Notes: generated from the sequence alone by a model not told the origin. DNA of 64,000 nt from Rotaria sp. Silwood1 (GCA_905250075.1 CAJNOP010000027.1:942032-1006031), one strand, 5' to 3'. Positions 40,164-53,339 are shown, numbered from the stretch's first letter. Program-made: numbers and translations.

Positions 40164-42123
40164 GATTAGCTTATGAATAAGTTTTCAAAATTTATAAACA
40201 ATTCTCTATTCAACGACTAATATGTTAAAAAGACATATTTTGCCGAGATATTAGTTAAAACTGAAAGTGTTCCATGATGTCGTAGAATATGACAGAGTTC
40301 GATTAGCGGCATAAGATTATTTAGTCGAGTAGAAAAGGAAGTTACTGTCGGAAATTAAAAGTTAAGAGCAGACTAATAAGCTACTACGCGAACTCGTTTC
40401 CTTGCTCACCACTGTTATGACGCAAGTTCTGGCTCAGATTCTATTATCTTTCAATGCTCATTGTTCGAAATACTGTATGACGGGTAGTTGTTCACTTATG
40501 TGTTAAATAATGATATTTTTCAGTTTTTTCGTCTGTCAATGAGTTGATGAAACACGAATGTATTCGAAATAAACATTGCTTTATAAAAAATAATAAATTA
40601 TTAAAAATATACTTCTTCTGAGCATTTTTCTTTTCGATGTACAAAATTAATCTTTGTCTTAAAATTCAAGCTTGACCTATTTTGTAGAACGATGTTCTGA
40701 AAATTTCATCGCGAATAACTCATTTACTTTCGATAAAATTGTTAGTATTGATCTAATTACATGCTGATGTTGCATTATGAATTAGAATTTGAGGCTTCTG
40801 CTTTGTATCTTGGCTGGAGAACTTAGATTGTGTAATGTAATGTAGAACGGCCTTTTTTTTAAGTGGTATTTCAACTAAAAATAGATTAATCAGACTACTC
40901 ATATTTTTCTAGTCATTTCATTGGAGAAAGTTACTCTACATTTAGTGTCAAGAAATGCCAGGTAACTTTATAGCATAGAATTTTCGGAAATTCTAGCTGG
41001 GCTTCTTATTACAAATGTCCTCAACGCTGCGTTTCCGCTGAAGTATTTCATATCTCTGTGAGTTTTCGTAGAAGGGTTGGAACATTTTTTTGCGTAATAT
41101 ATACATAGATTAGCATAATATTGACTAACAAGACGACATTTTATCCTACTTTTGCTTTTTTCATGTCAAAAAGTTACAATCTAATCAAACATAAATCCAC
41201 ATTTGTAAACATTTTGAAAGTTCCTTGTTGTATAGAATGATATATTTTCAAAATACTACCAAGCCATTTGACACAAATAACGCCTTCGTCAAATATACAA
41301 ATTTAACTTTTATATTATTCTTCATAAACAATGTTCTTGAATGAAATTTCAAAAGAAAATCGGTTAAAAATAGGACTTCTATTCAAAAAAAGTTTGGCAT
41401 TTCATAAGACGTCATTTATTGTTGCCTCTACTGAAAAATAGAAATAATAAGATGCATAATTAGGAGTAATTTGTCAAGTTAATGAACACGCACAACATTT
41501 TATAAAATATCTTGATGAATATTTAGTTTTCTGCAATTTATTTAGTTACTGTGCCACATTATGCTGCATGTCTTGTCTTTGTCAGCTATTCACTATTGTG
41601 CTAATTTATAATTAGAAGATAATTCATTCTTTAATGAGTATTCCAGATAGCTGTTAATATTTAGTGCGTGCTTTTTTTTTGAAAATGTCCTGATCCTTAG
41701 ACAATGAGAGATTAGATGTCCCTATTAATAAGTATCTATTTCGTTAGACACCAATTATAAAGTCATCTTATATAACTATCGTTCTAGAAAATCTTAAGAG
41801 ACTTTTTCTTTTTCCAAAGTTATTATTGAAAGTTTTTCATTTACAATTCTATTTTGCAATTATTTTATTTTGTTGAGGCATTGAAATGAAAACGATTCAT
41901 CTATGTAGAATCATCTTAGATAATATGTTAGCGTAATTGAAAAATTTGGTAAGATGATATTTAAAGAAAATTTCTCTGTTCAACAATAGTGTATGATTTT
42001 TAGCAAAGAGTTGACATATCTATTGCAGAAAACATAAGTAAAAAAAATTCCATAAATGCACTACTGCTTTAGCAAGTAAAGAAATAAAGATTATGGTTAT
42101 CTATTTAATTAAATAGAGTCGAA
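40164..42123. other. Intergenic 5' of the receptor at 42124
   Basis: The first ~350 bp continue the diverged duplication. The remainder is AT-rich with no open frame of interest and should contain the receptor promoter. Confidence 0.5.
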
Positions 42124-43179
42124 ATGTCTACACAAAGTATTTCAACACTAATTCAGGCTTCACAAATCATAGCTATATATGCAGGTTCAAGTATATTTAT
42201 TGTTGGTATCATTGGTGGCTTACTCAATATCATTGTATTTCTTAGTCTACGAACTTTTCGTGAAAAATCCTCTGCATTTTATTTAACTGTTATGTCATTT
42301 GTAAATATTGGTAATTTAATGACAGGTCTACTTTCTCGAATATTTATCAGTGGATTTCAACTTGATTGGACATTAGTTTCACCTTTCTATTGTAAATTCA
42401 GATGGTATGGTCTTCAAGTTTTTGTTTTAACGTCTTTTACATGTACATGTTTGGCAGCAATTGATCAATATATGTCTACCTCTGTTCGTCTTCAATGGCG
42501 TCAATGGAGTAATATCAAAACAGCTCATGAATTGACAATAATATTTATTATTATTTGGCTTCTTCATGGAATTCTATATTTAATATATTTTGATTTAGTT
42601 CCATCGTCAACTACAGGTGGTATTACCTGTAATAGTGCTAATATTATTTTTCGACAATATCATATCTATGGTTATATTACTACCCTTGCATGTATTTTAC
42701 CTCTTATAGTTACTAGTGTTTTCGGACTTTTAGCTCGTCACAATGTTAAAAATTTAGCACATCGAACAATACCACTTGTACAACATTATTTAGACAAACA
42801 ACTAACTAAGATGGTTCTTAATCAACTTCTCTACAATGTTATTTTTACTTTACCATATACTATTTTGACAATTCTTACACTTTTTATGACTAATGTAAAA
42901 GATCCAGCTATTACTGCAAGGTTAGACTTTGCAAATGTTGTAACCATTCTTTTTTATTATCTGAGCTTTGCAGTAAGTCTACATCTATTTTGTATTTTAG
43001 TGATTAATATTAATTGCATTTTATATTGTATATAGTTGCCCTTCTATATTTATATGTGTGCATCTGTACGGTTTCGTCAACAACTAAAATATGTATTACT
43101 GGATGTGCATTTCAAACGATGGCGACGGCCAGGAATTGCTATAAATCAAATAGCACCAACTTCACGAGAAAATCCATAA
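42124..43179 (+). CDS. Orphan rhodopsin-type GPCR, 330 residues
   Basis: Plasma-membrane receptor, ligand unknown. Exon 1 (42124-42972) and exon 2 (43036-43179) join in phase 0 after a 63-bp intron that splits TM7. TM1 ~16-40 (IIGGLLNIIVFLSL), TM2 ~50-72, C89 ahead of TM3, TM3 with LAAIDQYMS (DQY in place of DRY), TM4 ~138-156, an extracellular Cys in GITCNS, TM5 ~180-202, TM6 ~235-256. The join gives SFALPFYIYMC, with LPFYIY where NPxxY is usual, then the basic helix-8-like VRFRQQLKYVLL and stop after SRENP. Reading into the intron would stop at 43033-43035, so splicing is needed for a complete TM7. A broken copy lies at 37690. Confidence 0.85.
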
Positions 43180-43965
43180 AGAAATTAACGACATTGATAG
43201 TTGTTATTCAGAAAAACAGCGTAAATTTTATTGTGAGAAATTGTGTTGTGTTCTATTTAATGTCATATCTTAAACGTAATTATTCTATTTTTTTGTTGTT
43301 TGATTGAAAACAAGAGTTTTTGCGTATTGTAAAAGATCATCCATGAATAAATTAATTGTATTTTATTACTGTAAGATATAGAATTAGTTTGATCATATCT
43401 CACTCGAAAAGAACGCATATACTCTTTAAGATACGATTAATGATTATACAACTCTACAAAGATTTCATCTCCTCGTTCCCTCAATATAAGAAATTCTTCA
43501 AGTGGCCTATGAAATCTATAAAGTATCTTGTAGCAACTCGAGAATGAATCGTCAATATCATTTGTTATAATATGCAGCAATCGAAGCAAATGAGTATTAT
43601 ATGTCTTTTTCTCATGCATCGTCAATTTTACAAGATTATTCGTGTTAAATCTTTTGAGTTCTTGATAGATGATGAATTTTCTCTAGTATTAATTGAATAT
43701 AAGATGCTTATATTATACTTTTTGACACATTGACAAATAATTAACATGGACATGTCATACAATAGTTTTAAAGTACATTAAAATTGCTGTTAGACTCTGT
43801 GTAAAGTTTCGATTGAATTCTAAAATACTCAAAGATATATTTATGTCAATATGATGGAAATATAAGAAGTATTAACAACTGATATATCTCAAATGTCAGT
43901 ATGACTTAAGGTGTGCTGTCTGTGTATTCTGATGCACTAATTTGCATATAACTAATTTTGTCTTA
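42800..43965 (+). repeat. Segmental duplication, copy 2 (partner 37690-38825)
   Basis: Contains the intact receptor 3' half and its downstream flank. Homology is high over the last exon and flank, broken at about 43440-43640, and ends at the hairpin 43968-44077, with weaker similarity resuming after it to about 44500. Open frames at 43014-43625 are shadows. Confidence 0.8.
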
Positions 43966-43967
43966 GC

Positions 43968-44077
43968 TCCCAATGTGAAAGATTTGGATTACGAATCAGA
44001 TTAAAAATCCATTATAATAGTGCTATTATAATGGATTTTTAATCTGATCTGAAATCCAAATTTTTTACATGGGGATC
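43968..44077. repeat. Near-perfect hairpin palindrome
   Basis: Core arms of 26 bp pair perfectly: 43995-44020 (ATCAGATTAAAAATCCATTA..) with 44023-44048, separated by 2 bp. Outer arms continue imperfectly (CCCAATGTGAAAGATTTGGATT against AATCCAAATTTTTTACATGGGG). It looks like a tiny inserted foldback element. Confidence 0.85.
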
Positions 44078-46434
44078 ATCAATCGATTTTCAAAATTTAT
44101 ACACAATTGTTAGCTTAAAAATTAAAATGGTGAAAATGGTCATCGCCTGACTGAGGGAGGATGTAGCATCTCACCGCAATTGTGGAAAATTTTAATTTTT
44201 TTCCAGTAGAACAGAAATTTTTTTATTGCACTCTGTTGAAAGAAAAATATTCTCTCTCCGAAAAAAGTCATTGCACTCGCTAACTCAATATTGACTGCTT
44301 CGGGTCACGCCTAGTCGAAAAATATATTTTTCGAAAGTATTTATTAAAGCTACAAATAAACCACTATGTGGGGGAATATGACTTGGTGCTATCAGCAGTA
44401 TAGGATTATTTGTTCAATTTAAAACAAGTGATAATATGTTGTGCTAATAATAGAGACAATATTCTAACGATGGAATGACGTATAAAACATTTTTCTACGA
44501 AGGATCAAGAATAATCGTGTATATCAAGGGGATTTTAGGTTTAATTTTTTATTATATACAATGTTCTATACGTTTTACATGATATGCTTGAATGTTTTCG
44601 ATGAAAATGTCTTTGATTTTGTTTATGAATATTGCTGATAATTTGTTTTTGAAAAATGTCTGTCATTTATAGAAGTATTTCCATGACTCAGCCTGGATAC
44701 GGCCAACAATTCTTGAAATGGAGTTTTGGTGACGTATGGAAATTTCGTTCATGTCTCATTTGAGCTTTGGAATTTTATTTTTTGTTTCTCGTTGTCTATT
44801 TTTCAGTTTGCGATAAACATGACTCAATTGTTCTTTATTGAATTAAAATATTTTGTTATTCTATTTTAATTGCGCTCACCAAGGAAAAAAAGAACTTGAT
44901 CGAACAACACTGCTCGACAGTTGCATGCCATTGGTGTCGATAGCTGCTTTTTAATAAATCACACTAACACAACTAATCGAATTTTCGGAATTTACATTCA
45001 CAGACAAAACGATAACGACTTTCACCGTAACAGAAATACAGTGGTCAGGCTAATATCTAGTTACAACATTTAATATGTCATGTTTACTTCATTCGTAATA
45101 TTTATATTTCCTCCTTCATTTCTAACGTACTTCGTATCCGAACAATAGAATTGTATCAAAGTAAATAGTAAATGATATGTTGATAATACAGTTAAAATGA
45201 CAAAAAAAAATCTATCTAACATTTTTTTTGTAAAAACTACAAGTTGACATGTGTTAAAAATAGGATTGAAAATTCAATGAAAAATAGCAATTCCACATTT
45301 ATATAATTCATGCTGATGCAGAAGAATAATCATCCATCTCTATCTTATTCATCTAAGTTCTAAACAAATCTTATAATAAATCTATAGGTTGCATCTTATG
45401 GGTAGGAAAGACTTAGACATTTATATAAATGATCAAATAGATGCACCAGAGATAATTCATAAATTCATCAAAAACATCGAAATACTAGAAAATTTAACCT
45501 CCTTTTTCTTTAATCTCAAACGAAAAAATGTCATCGAAACAAAATAAATTCAAATTGTTAACTTATTCTAGCTTGTTTATGACCAGTTATGAGGCAAAGA
45601 TTAAATAAATCTTGAAAAATGTTTTAGAAGAACAAATTTTTACTGTTCTAACCTTATTTAGTCAGTACTTCATCCAATATTATCTATAGAAAGGAAGTCA
45701 AAGAACTTATATTCCTTCGAGTTCGTAGTTCTTGTTTCCTGGTATAAACAAGTTTAGTTTTAGTTAACAATTCTACTGGTTCTTTTTTCATTGAAAAGGA
45801 AAACACGAATTGTGTCCTTTTTTTTTTAATCTTCCAACATTATTCATTCACGCATCATTTTCATAAGAAATTAATCAAATTATTAAAACACTATTATCTA
45901 TTCTCGCTCAACCCAACGTTTTTCCGATATCTGATAGTCACATTATCATTGGTTATATTTCTAAAAATCATTGTACGTTTTGATCTTCGTTTGCTCGTTA
46001 TCGAAATCTAAAAAAATGAACTAATTAAAGAACGAATAGGTTGTTTCCGTTAACAACATTATATAGTTATACAAAATCTACTCTACTCAAAATTTTCTCG
46101 AATTTGAGTCACATTTTCAATTATTCCATTTTAATATAGCATTTATCAAGATCAAATAAGAGAAAAATGAAAAAAAATCTATCTATATCATTAATATCTT
46201 TAGCTACTATGAATAACATTTTATACACTTCTTAATTTATGACATTGTTTCTGTCATTAAAATAGTATAATGCTCAGTTACAAAATTTTGAATGTTTCGT
46301 TACTAAACATAATCGATGTATAATGGTTTTGTATTCACGCACAAGCGTTCCAGGATTGAAGGGAGGAGAAAATGTACATGTCAACACTTGCGGTCTTTGC
46401 TTGTCATAGCTTTTATCAGATAAGTTTTGCTTAC
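44078..46434. other. Intergenic, no gene recognised
   Basis: AT-rich sequence with weak continuation of the duplication to about 44500. No motif-bearing open frame on either strand. Confidence 0.5.
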
Positions 46435-47159
46435 AGGGGCCCCCTCAGAAATCAACTTTGTTATTTTTCGTCAGATTTCAACCAAATATTTCAGAAAATA
46501 TGAGTCTACGCTAGAATAGGCTATGGGTGAAATATCTCCCCCAAACTCCAGTATATTAATGAGTTACAGTCAATTTAGTGGTAAAAAGTACTCTGTACGT
46601 GGGCAGGATTTGCGCCGTGAGGACAGGGAGCTAACAGGCCGAGGTGGTGTCTAGGTTGTACAGTGTCCCTATGGGTAGGTCGTGACAGAGTCCGGTTTTT
46701 GAATTTTCCTTCCTTTGTGTTTTAAATATCTTTTTTTTTCAAAAATTCTTGAATTCATGACCAAAAAACTCACTGATCAAAATGAAAGATCTGCGGCTTT
46801 TATTTCAGCAAAAGAAAAATTCAAAAATCTGGCTCTGTCACGACCTAGCCCCACCTGTCTACTATACAATAAAAAAAAACCTATCACTTCTGTATCGAGT
46901 CATTATGAAGAAAAGCCTGCCCGCGTAAACGGTACTGTCGAAAAAACTGGTTTTGATAAAAACAAAAAATAAGTTTTTAAAAACCTTATTTTTTCAATAT
47001 GGAGGTTCAGAAAAATCTATACAATATCCTTAAATCTCATCATAAAATCAATCAACTTTATTGCATTCCAGAGTAAACACATTGCTCTATCTAATGAGTT
47101 ATAAATCACAAAATCGATAAATTTGACCAAAATTGACTTTTCTGAAGGGGAAGGGGGGC
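46435..47159. mobile_element. Second GC-capped element related to 36098-37095
   Basis: The left end TTAC|AGGGGCCCCCTCAGAAATCAA and the right end, read inverted, TTAA|GCCCCCCTTCCCCTTCAG then AAAAGTCAA, share the CCCCTCAGAAA-TCAA pattern; the first element has CCCCCCCTCCGAAAGTCGA. An internal palindrome is strong: GGTAGGTCGTGACAGAGTCC (near 46673) pairs with CTGGCTCTGTCACGACCTA (46833-46852) and extends about 40 bp. The plus open frame 46715-46972 spans the palindrome and shows no family motif. Ends are degraded, so the TTAA duplication is imperfect. Confidence 0.6.
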
Positions 47160-48129
47160 TTAAAAAGCTTTTCCCTTTATTGACATGTTAATCTAATTAT
47201 AGATTGCTCTTATTTGTTTTACATTATAACTAAGTAGACAAGTTATAAACATCAGAATAAGTGAGAACAGGAATACACTGAAAAGAAATACGCAATAGGT
47301 TGCCGATTACTCATCTAGTTTGATGCAAAAAATGTCTGCAGAGTATATTAATCACATATTTATTTACTTTAAAAAAAGACATCAAATAGTTCTTCTCAGA
47401 AGCTAAAATTACACATGGGTGTATTTGAAAAGATTATGATGCACCAAGTTATATTTGGAAATCTATACAATTTCTCATCATTCAACGAATTGAGTTACCT
47501 AGTTGAATAAATTAATACAACACTAGCAACTTGTTATTTCATTATTTAATTCCTTCGCTAAGAATTGATTTAGTTTGCAAATATTAATCAATGCGATTAT
47601 CACTGTTTCAATGTTTGCACAATGGATGTTCTCAATGACAACAATCAATTTTTGGTTCAACCAGCGCGCAGATTCCTACACACTTCAGTTATCTGTTGTT
47701 TTCATTGATTAGACTGTTCTATAAGCACGTCTATTCTGGTTCTTATCGAAAAGAATGAATGTTGACATGACATTCGCCGGTAAAAGCATTTACTTTTATT
47801 GCACTTTTGGCAAACAATCAACTCAGAAAAGAAAAGAGGATTAAAAAATAAATTAAAATATCCCTCAGAAAAGCCAATTAGCGTCAAAAAAATGAAACTG
47901 AAAATAAATGCATGGAATGATAGCCTTAGGTCTAATCGGAGATAAACACTATCTACTGTTCGACATCTTAGTTTTCTTAAATGGTCTTCGTCGCCTTCTG
48001 TTTGAAACATATACTTTTTTCAGAAAATGCAAGAAATCTTTTTCGTGTTTTTTTTCCTGTTCATATTGTTTTGATCGCATAATCCAGAATTCACTATGGA
48101 TCTTCATTCTACGTATTTTATTTTTTTTT
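47160..48129. other. Intergenic, nothing recognised
   Basis: AT-rich. Overlapping frames on both strands at 47700-48150 are unsupported. Confidence 0.5.
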
Positions 48130-50170
48130 GTTTGATAGAGAATGCTAAGATGCAAGACATTGCAGAGCCCCTTTTTTAAATAAAGCTTTATGACTATTAT
48201 ATAAAAAATTACTTTTATGATTCGAACGCCATTGTTCTACATATTGAACTTTTCACTTTGTTTCTTCCTTTAAAAGTAACAATTTCAATAAAACAGAGCA
48301 CTACAGTCTGACATGCTCTTTCCAATAAAACAGAATAATTATGTAGAACGAAAGTCCACAGAGAATTGTGGATTGACAGATAAGCTATGGTTTGCTCTTG
48401 CTCATTGAACATCTCCCTCGAACGTCATTACATAGGACTGAAAATCTCAATATAGTCTCTCCGCTCTGACCCCCAAGGTATTCTGAAGGTTTCATGAAAT
48501 TTGAATACATCTGGGTCAAGATCAATTTTTGAAGGGCACTTAATAAGTTCATTATCATATAATAGAAAAGAAGAAGTAAATCAATCAACAATAAAATGAA
48601 TCTATATTTTATTTTGACATCAGAGAAAATATTTTTCTTCAAAAATTGATCGAAACATCAATGTTGACTCATAAATTGTTTTAACTACAGTCAAGTGCTT
48701 CGAAAATAATTTTTACTATTTTATCATTTTTGAACATTATATTTAACTGTACTAGTATCTTAAATTAGTCTTCAACACTTGATAGAATACAATTCAAACG
48801 ATATTTTATTGGCATCTTTATTTACTTTAGTTTAATGTATTAGAAAAAAGCAGCTATGAAAGTTCTGTTTCATGTCCTGCAACGCTGGTAAACTCTGCTT
48901 CTTGAGAAAGGTTAATGATTTTCAGAATAAGTATCGCTCTTAAAATGTGGTGAACATGTTTTATTTCTAGAAACATAAAAACAATAGTATTAAGATGCAA
49001 ATTATTATATATCTATAAATAAAGTATAGCGTAGGATTAATTATCTTCGAGAATATATTGAAAAAGTGTTAAGTAAAAATAAACGCCAATGGCTGTAGCC
49101 TTAAGTTACTAGTAATTGTTAGATCTTAGCGAAGTAAACCCATTTTTCGTGAGGCGATAACTAATTACAGAAAGTATTCATGTGAAGAATATAAATAAAA
49201 AAGGAATATCCTATTTGTGCAATAAAGAAGCGACGCCGATGATTTTTTTGAAAAAGCTGTGCTTGCATTTCTAAGAGAGAATATAGCTTGATTCTTATGA
49301 TTGTTGTCCATCCATCGAGTGAACATTTTCCCTCTATCTTATTTTGATTTTTAGAATACCGCCCAATCCATATTGTAAGTGCTAGATGGATCTTAAGTTA
49401 TTTTATCAACGTTTTTCTAACCTAAGCATTGTCATCATAGGTTGATAAGTGCTATCGTTATTGTCAATTTATGACATGAACATTCTAAAAACATTTGAGC
49501 AATAGCATTGATACGTGTTTAATTGTTTATACAAGTGTGAGATAGTGTGTCGTTTCATCACGATTGATATTCATTTGAGTTTTCATGCATTCATTATTAA
49601 TGCAAGCTTACATTGAATATATTCATGCTTCATGATTTGTTCAACAAATGAAATGCATTATCTGTTAATATTGTATATTTTGATCTAGTTTTTTTCTATC
49701 AATGAGAACTAATTGTGCAATACTTATGAAACCAAATGAATTGTTTTTCATTGGCTCATATTTAAAAAAGAAAGCATCAGAATTTAGAGTGTAAAACAAA
49801 TAATTTACGACAAATCTTCTTTCCACAGTTAAGTCAAAGTTTCTATATACTTAATAATAATAATGAACATATTTACTCTAAAATGATAAATATAGAATTT
49901 CAAAATTTATTATTTATATTTTCATTCATATTCATTTTAGAGAATGACTACCAACGATAGCTTTAACGATTATGATGATACTGATGATGCATTCCATGAA
50001 TCCGAAACACCCATACCTCGTCCAATTCGATTTTGGCTTTTATTATTATTTGATATTCCATCAATCATTTGTTCTTTATTTTTATTTTTTCATCTTTTCA
50101 TTAACAAGAATTTACGATCACAATTAGTAAATCATGCTATGATTGTATTACTCATCATTGGATTAATCAT
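48130..50170 (+). repeat. Segmental duplication B, copy 1 (partner 55490-57431)
   Basis: The promoter-side flank and first quarter of the receptor at 49944 recur before the gap at 57432. Shared landmarks: CATTGAACATCTCCCTCGAACG / TTGAACATCTTTCTCGAACG, TTCATGAAATTTGAAT, TGCAAATTATTATATATCTA, and CACGATTGATATTCATTTGA. Flanks are clearly diverged and carry indels. Confidence 0.8.
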
Positions 50171-50927
50171 ACAATTAGTAGATATACCTTTTCATCTTAT
50201 TTTTTTACGTTTTGGTATTGTACTACCATCAATACCTTTTATTTGTATTTTATGGTGGTTTATAGATTTAGGTCTATATAATGGATTTACTATCATTATG
50301 GCATGGAGTTCTATTCATCGTTATTTATTTATATTTCATGATCAAATATTTTTTCAAGGAAAGAAACGTTTTCTTTTCCATTATTTACCTCTAATCATTT
50401 TAATTCTTTATATATTGATATTTTATATAATTGTCATAATTTTTCCACCATGTATGCATACATTTGATTATACATTACCTGTTTGTAATGATTATCCATG
50501 TTATTTGGATGATTTTATTCTTGGTCTATGGGATTCTATTGTGAATAGTATTTTACCCACATTTATCATATGTATTTCTAGTATCACTATCATTATTCGT
50601 GTTAATTATCAAAAACGACGTGTTGTCCGTCAACGTAACCGATGGCGTAGACAACGTAAAATGGTAATTCAATTAATTTCTAGTTCTCTTCTATATCTTA
50701 TTCCTAATATTCCATTGAATCTTTTAATGTTAGCGCATCTTTGTGGTTTACCAGATAGCGTAGGAGTTGAAGTTGAATTATACTTCGATTTTCTATGTTA
50801 CTTTGTGATATTTCTATATCCTTTCATATGTCTTGGTTTTGTATCGGAGTTACGGAAGAAAATACAATGGAATAGGTTATTTTGGTTACAAAGACCACGA
50901 CAAAATCCTACTGTCACACCTCAATAA
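49944..50927 (+). CDS. Orphan rhodopsin-like GPCR, 327 residues, single coding exon
   Basis: Seven hydrophobic segments: TM1 ~29-53 (FWLLLLFDIPSIICSLFLFF), TM2 ~63-92, TM3 ~98-128 ending SSIHRYLFIF (HRY in place of DRY), TM4 ~145-167, TM5 ~195-220, TM6 ~239-266 (SSSLLYLIPNIPLNLLML), TM7 ~280-302 with YPFICLG where NPxxY is usual, then a short basic tail. The extracellular loop after TM4 has three Cys (near 170, 181, 186). The N-terminus is acidic (NDYDDTDDAFHESE). No intron in the coding region. Just before the ATG lies TTCATTTTAG|AGA, an acceptor-like sequence kept in the copy at 57205. Ligand and coupling cannot be inferred. Confidence 0.85.
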   Translation: MTTNDSFNDYDDTDDAFHESETPIPRPIRFWLLLLFDIPSIICSLFLFFHLFINKNLRSQLVNHAMIVLLIIGLIIQLVDIPFHLIFLRFGIVLPSIPFICILWWFIDLGLYNGFTIIMAWSSIHRYLFIFHDQIFFQGKKRFLFHYLPLIILILYILIFYIIVIIFPPCMHTFDYTLPVCNDYPCYLDDFILGLWDSIVNSILPTFIICISSITIIIRVNYQKRRVVRQRNRWRRQRKMVIQLISSSLLYLIPNIPLNLLMLAHLCGLPDSVGVEVELYFDFLCYFVIFLYPFICLGFVSELRKKIQWNRLFWLQRPRQNPTVTPQ

Positions 50928-53339
50928 ACTCATGAACAATAAAAATATTAATATATCACCTTTGCTTTTAATGTTGTTTCGTATTTAATCACAAACAAAA
51001 CATAATTTATGTTTGATTCAATGTTGTTTTCATTCACGAAAAAGATTTAATAAACTGTATTGATTTCTGACTACGAAGTAATCAGAATAATCGAATCTTT
51101 AACATTGATAAAAAATACATTCAGAGTTGGTTGATACTTTAATCACATGAGATATTTCAAATTCAGTATTGAGTTAGACTGACAGTTATCAAAATTATTT
51201 TTACGTAAAAACAATAGTGTGCTCTTCAATAGCGGTGCATCATTGTTTTGTATAAATAAGCAACTTATTTTTATAGATATACGATACGTATAACAGCAAG
51301 TCATATTATTTTCCCTGTATAATCAAGAAGATATTTGACTGTATCGCATTTTGTGAAAAAAATAGAGTTTGAATGTATCAAAATGATTGTAATAAAGTTT
51401 CTATTGCCGTCTCCATGTAAAAAAAATAGCTAGGGTGAAAATCAGACTAAAATTGATATAATCATACTCTTTTAATCGATTGTTCTTCATTCATTAACTG
51501 ATTTTAATCAAAAATAGCTAAAAAAAAATCAAAACTCCATTGATTACTATTGTTAATTTCGATTACGACCGATTAAAATTATGCGAAAAGCATCGATTTT
51601 AATTGATTTTTCTTTATGATAAATAAAAAAACTCTTCACCTAATTGTCATTGGTTGGCATCAGTTACAATAAATTTTTCATTAAGTTGTAATTAATTAAA
51701 ATGCAAATTAATCCGCATTACCAATGAAAGTGTGATTTTTTCGGCTATGTTCGATAAAGAGAATCAAAAAGAATTAAAACTCTGTTAAAAGGGTATGGTT
51801 ATAATTGGTTTTTAATCATTCTTTAATTGGCTTTTATTTGATTTTAACCATAACTTTTTTAAATGGGTTTGATTGAGAGAAAAACAAGAATAATTCTATA
51901 GTTACAAGAAGAAATATTAAGTCTAATTCCCAAGTGAATAGAAGATTCACCAAGACCAATGAAAGATTTTCAGAGCTACAATTAACGATCATTTCAGCCT
52001 TCAAACAGAGTTTGAAAAGATATGCCACTGAAATATTACCACTATTTTGCAGTTTCAAAATCATTATGAATTACATCAAAAGTGTTGTTTTCGCATGGAT
52101 TAAAAAGACACTTATAGCTGATATTCAATCATCGAAATCATTAGCGTGACAGGGTTATCCGAATTTTCAATTGTCAAGCTGTGTAAGCTAATAGAAAATG
52201 AGATGGAAAAGAACATATTGTTATGCCGTGAGAAATATTTTCGTTATACTATGCTATTTAGAAACCCACACTCATTATAATGAACTTGATTGCAATAATT
52301 TGCATGCCATTCTAACTTTTATTGACTTCGGTGCTTTGCTGATTAAGAGCCAAATTTGCTACGTAGTTGAAAAAGTGCTAATAATTGTTACAAAGATACC
52401 TCACCATAGAGAAATAACCATATCCATGAGATTTAATTTTCAAACTCTTTTTATTTTTAGTACTGTTTACCCCTATGACCATGTCGGTTCTAAAGCTACA
52501 GTTAGGTTCTAGAGCAATAGATACCGATAGTGAACAAAATTAAAAAAAATAACAGAGGCGTTAAGTAATAGTTACGGTATGAACAGAGAAAAAATCCCGA
52601 TCAACAAAATAAGTATGCCGATATTATGTTTCCGAGAGATGAGTAACATGTATTTGTATACGTATTTTTTTCTTTCTATCTTCGCATCTTTGTCTCTTTT
52701 ACATTTAGATTTCAATCTTGAATCCACGTTGTTTTTGTTTTTGCTTATCTTCTCTGAATCTCTTCTAATTCTTTGTTTCTCTCGTCTCTCCGTGTTACTC
52801 ATTTCTCTTTTTTCAGCCTGATCCAGAATCGATTGCCTAGAAACTATCCTCCAGAAAGAAAGCAAAACAAAAATTGTTCTTCATTGCGTACCATTACAGA
52901 CTCTGAAGTCCCATATGTTGACATCCATCTTAGCGCTGGATCCGGTACATCCATGTGTGGCACAAGTATTTTCGTTCTTTGAAGACGCTGAATTCGTCCT
53001 GATCCCTCTCACCAGCTGGACCTGTGCGCCTTCAGCTCTGATTGTCCCAAAACCAAGAATCCATTCCTAGACTTCGACAGTGTTTTTGTATATTTTTTCC
53101 AATAGGCATATCTCAGATCGTTTAGTGATTTTTTATTTAAAATAACCGACAAGACGAAATCCTTTCAGGATTAGCAACGGTATATTAGCATTAACAGGGT
53201 GCAAGATAAATGGTTAAGCTCACTACGCTGAGCATCGATAAATAAAAGGTAAAGTTCAAAAAACTATCTGAAACGAGATAGTACGATAACAGAAATGAAT
53301 AATCGTTGCAACTGTGTAGAGGATGTATCACTGATTCTG
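50928..53339. other. Intergenic between receptor and reverse-transcriptase relic
   Basis: No supported gene. About 51450-51850 is rich in short ATTTTAATC / GATTAAAA motifs on both strands, compatible with an old AT-rich foldback element. Plus frames at 51934-52149, 52198-52512 and 52773-52982 lack motifs. 52820-53080 is less AT-rich and may be part of a degraded element. Confidence 0.45.

Noticed and set aside
43014..43307. 97-codon plus frame overlapping the receptor at 42124
   Set aside because: It runs through the receptor intron and exon 2 in another frame; exon 2 in the receptor frame gives the TM7 end and basic tail.
52198..52512. 104-codon plus frame
   Set aside because: No recognisable domain, no splice context, and no sign of conservation with the nearby duplicated copy.
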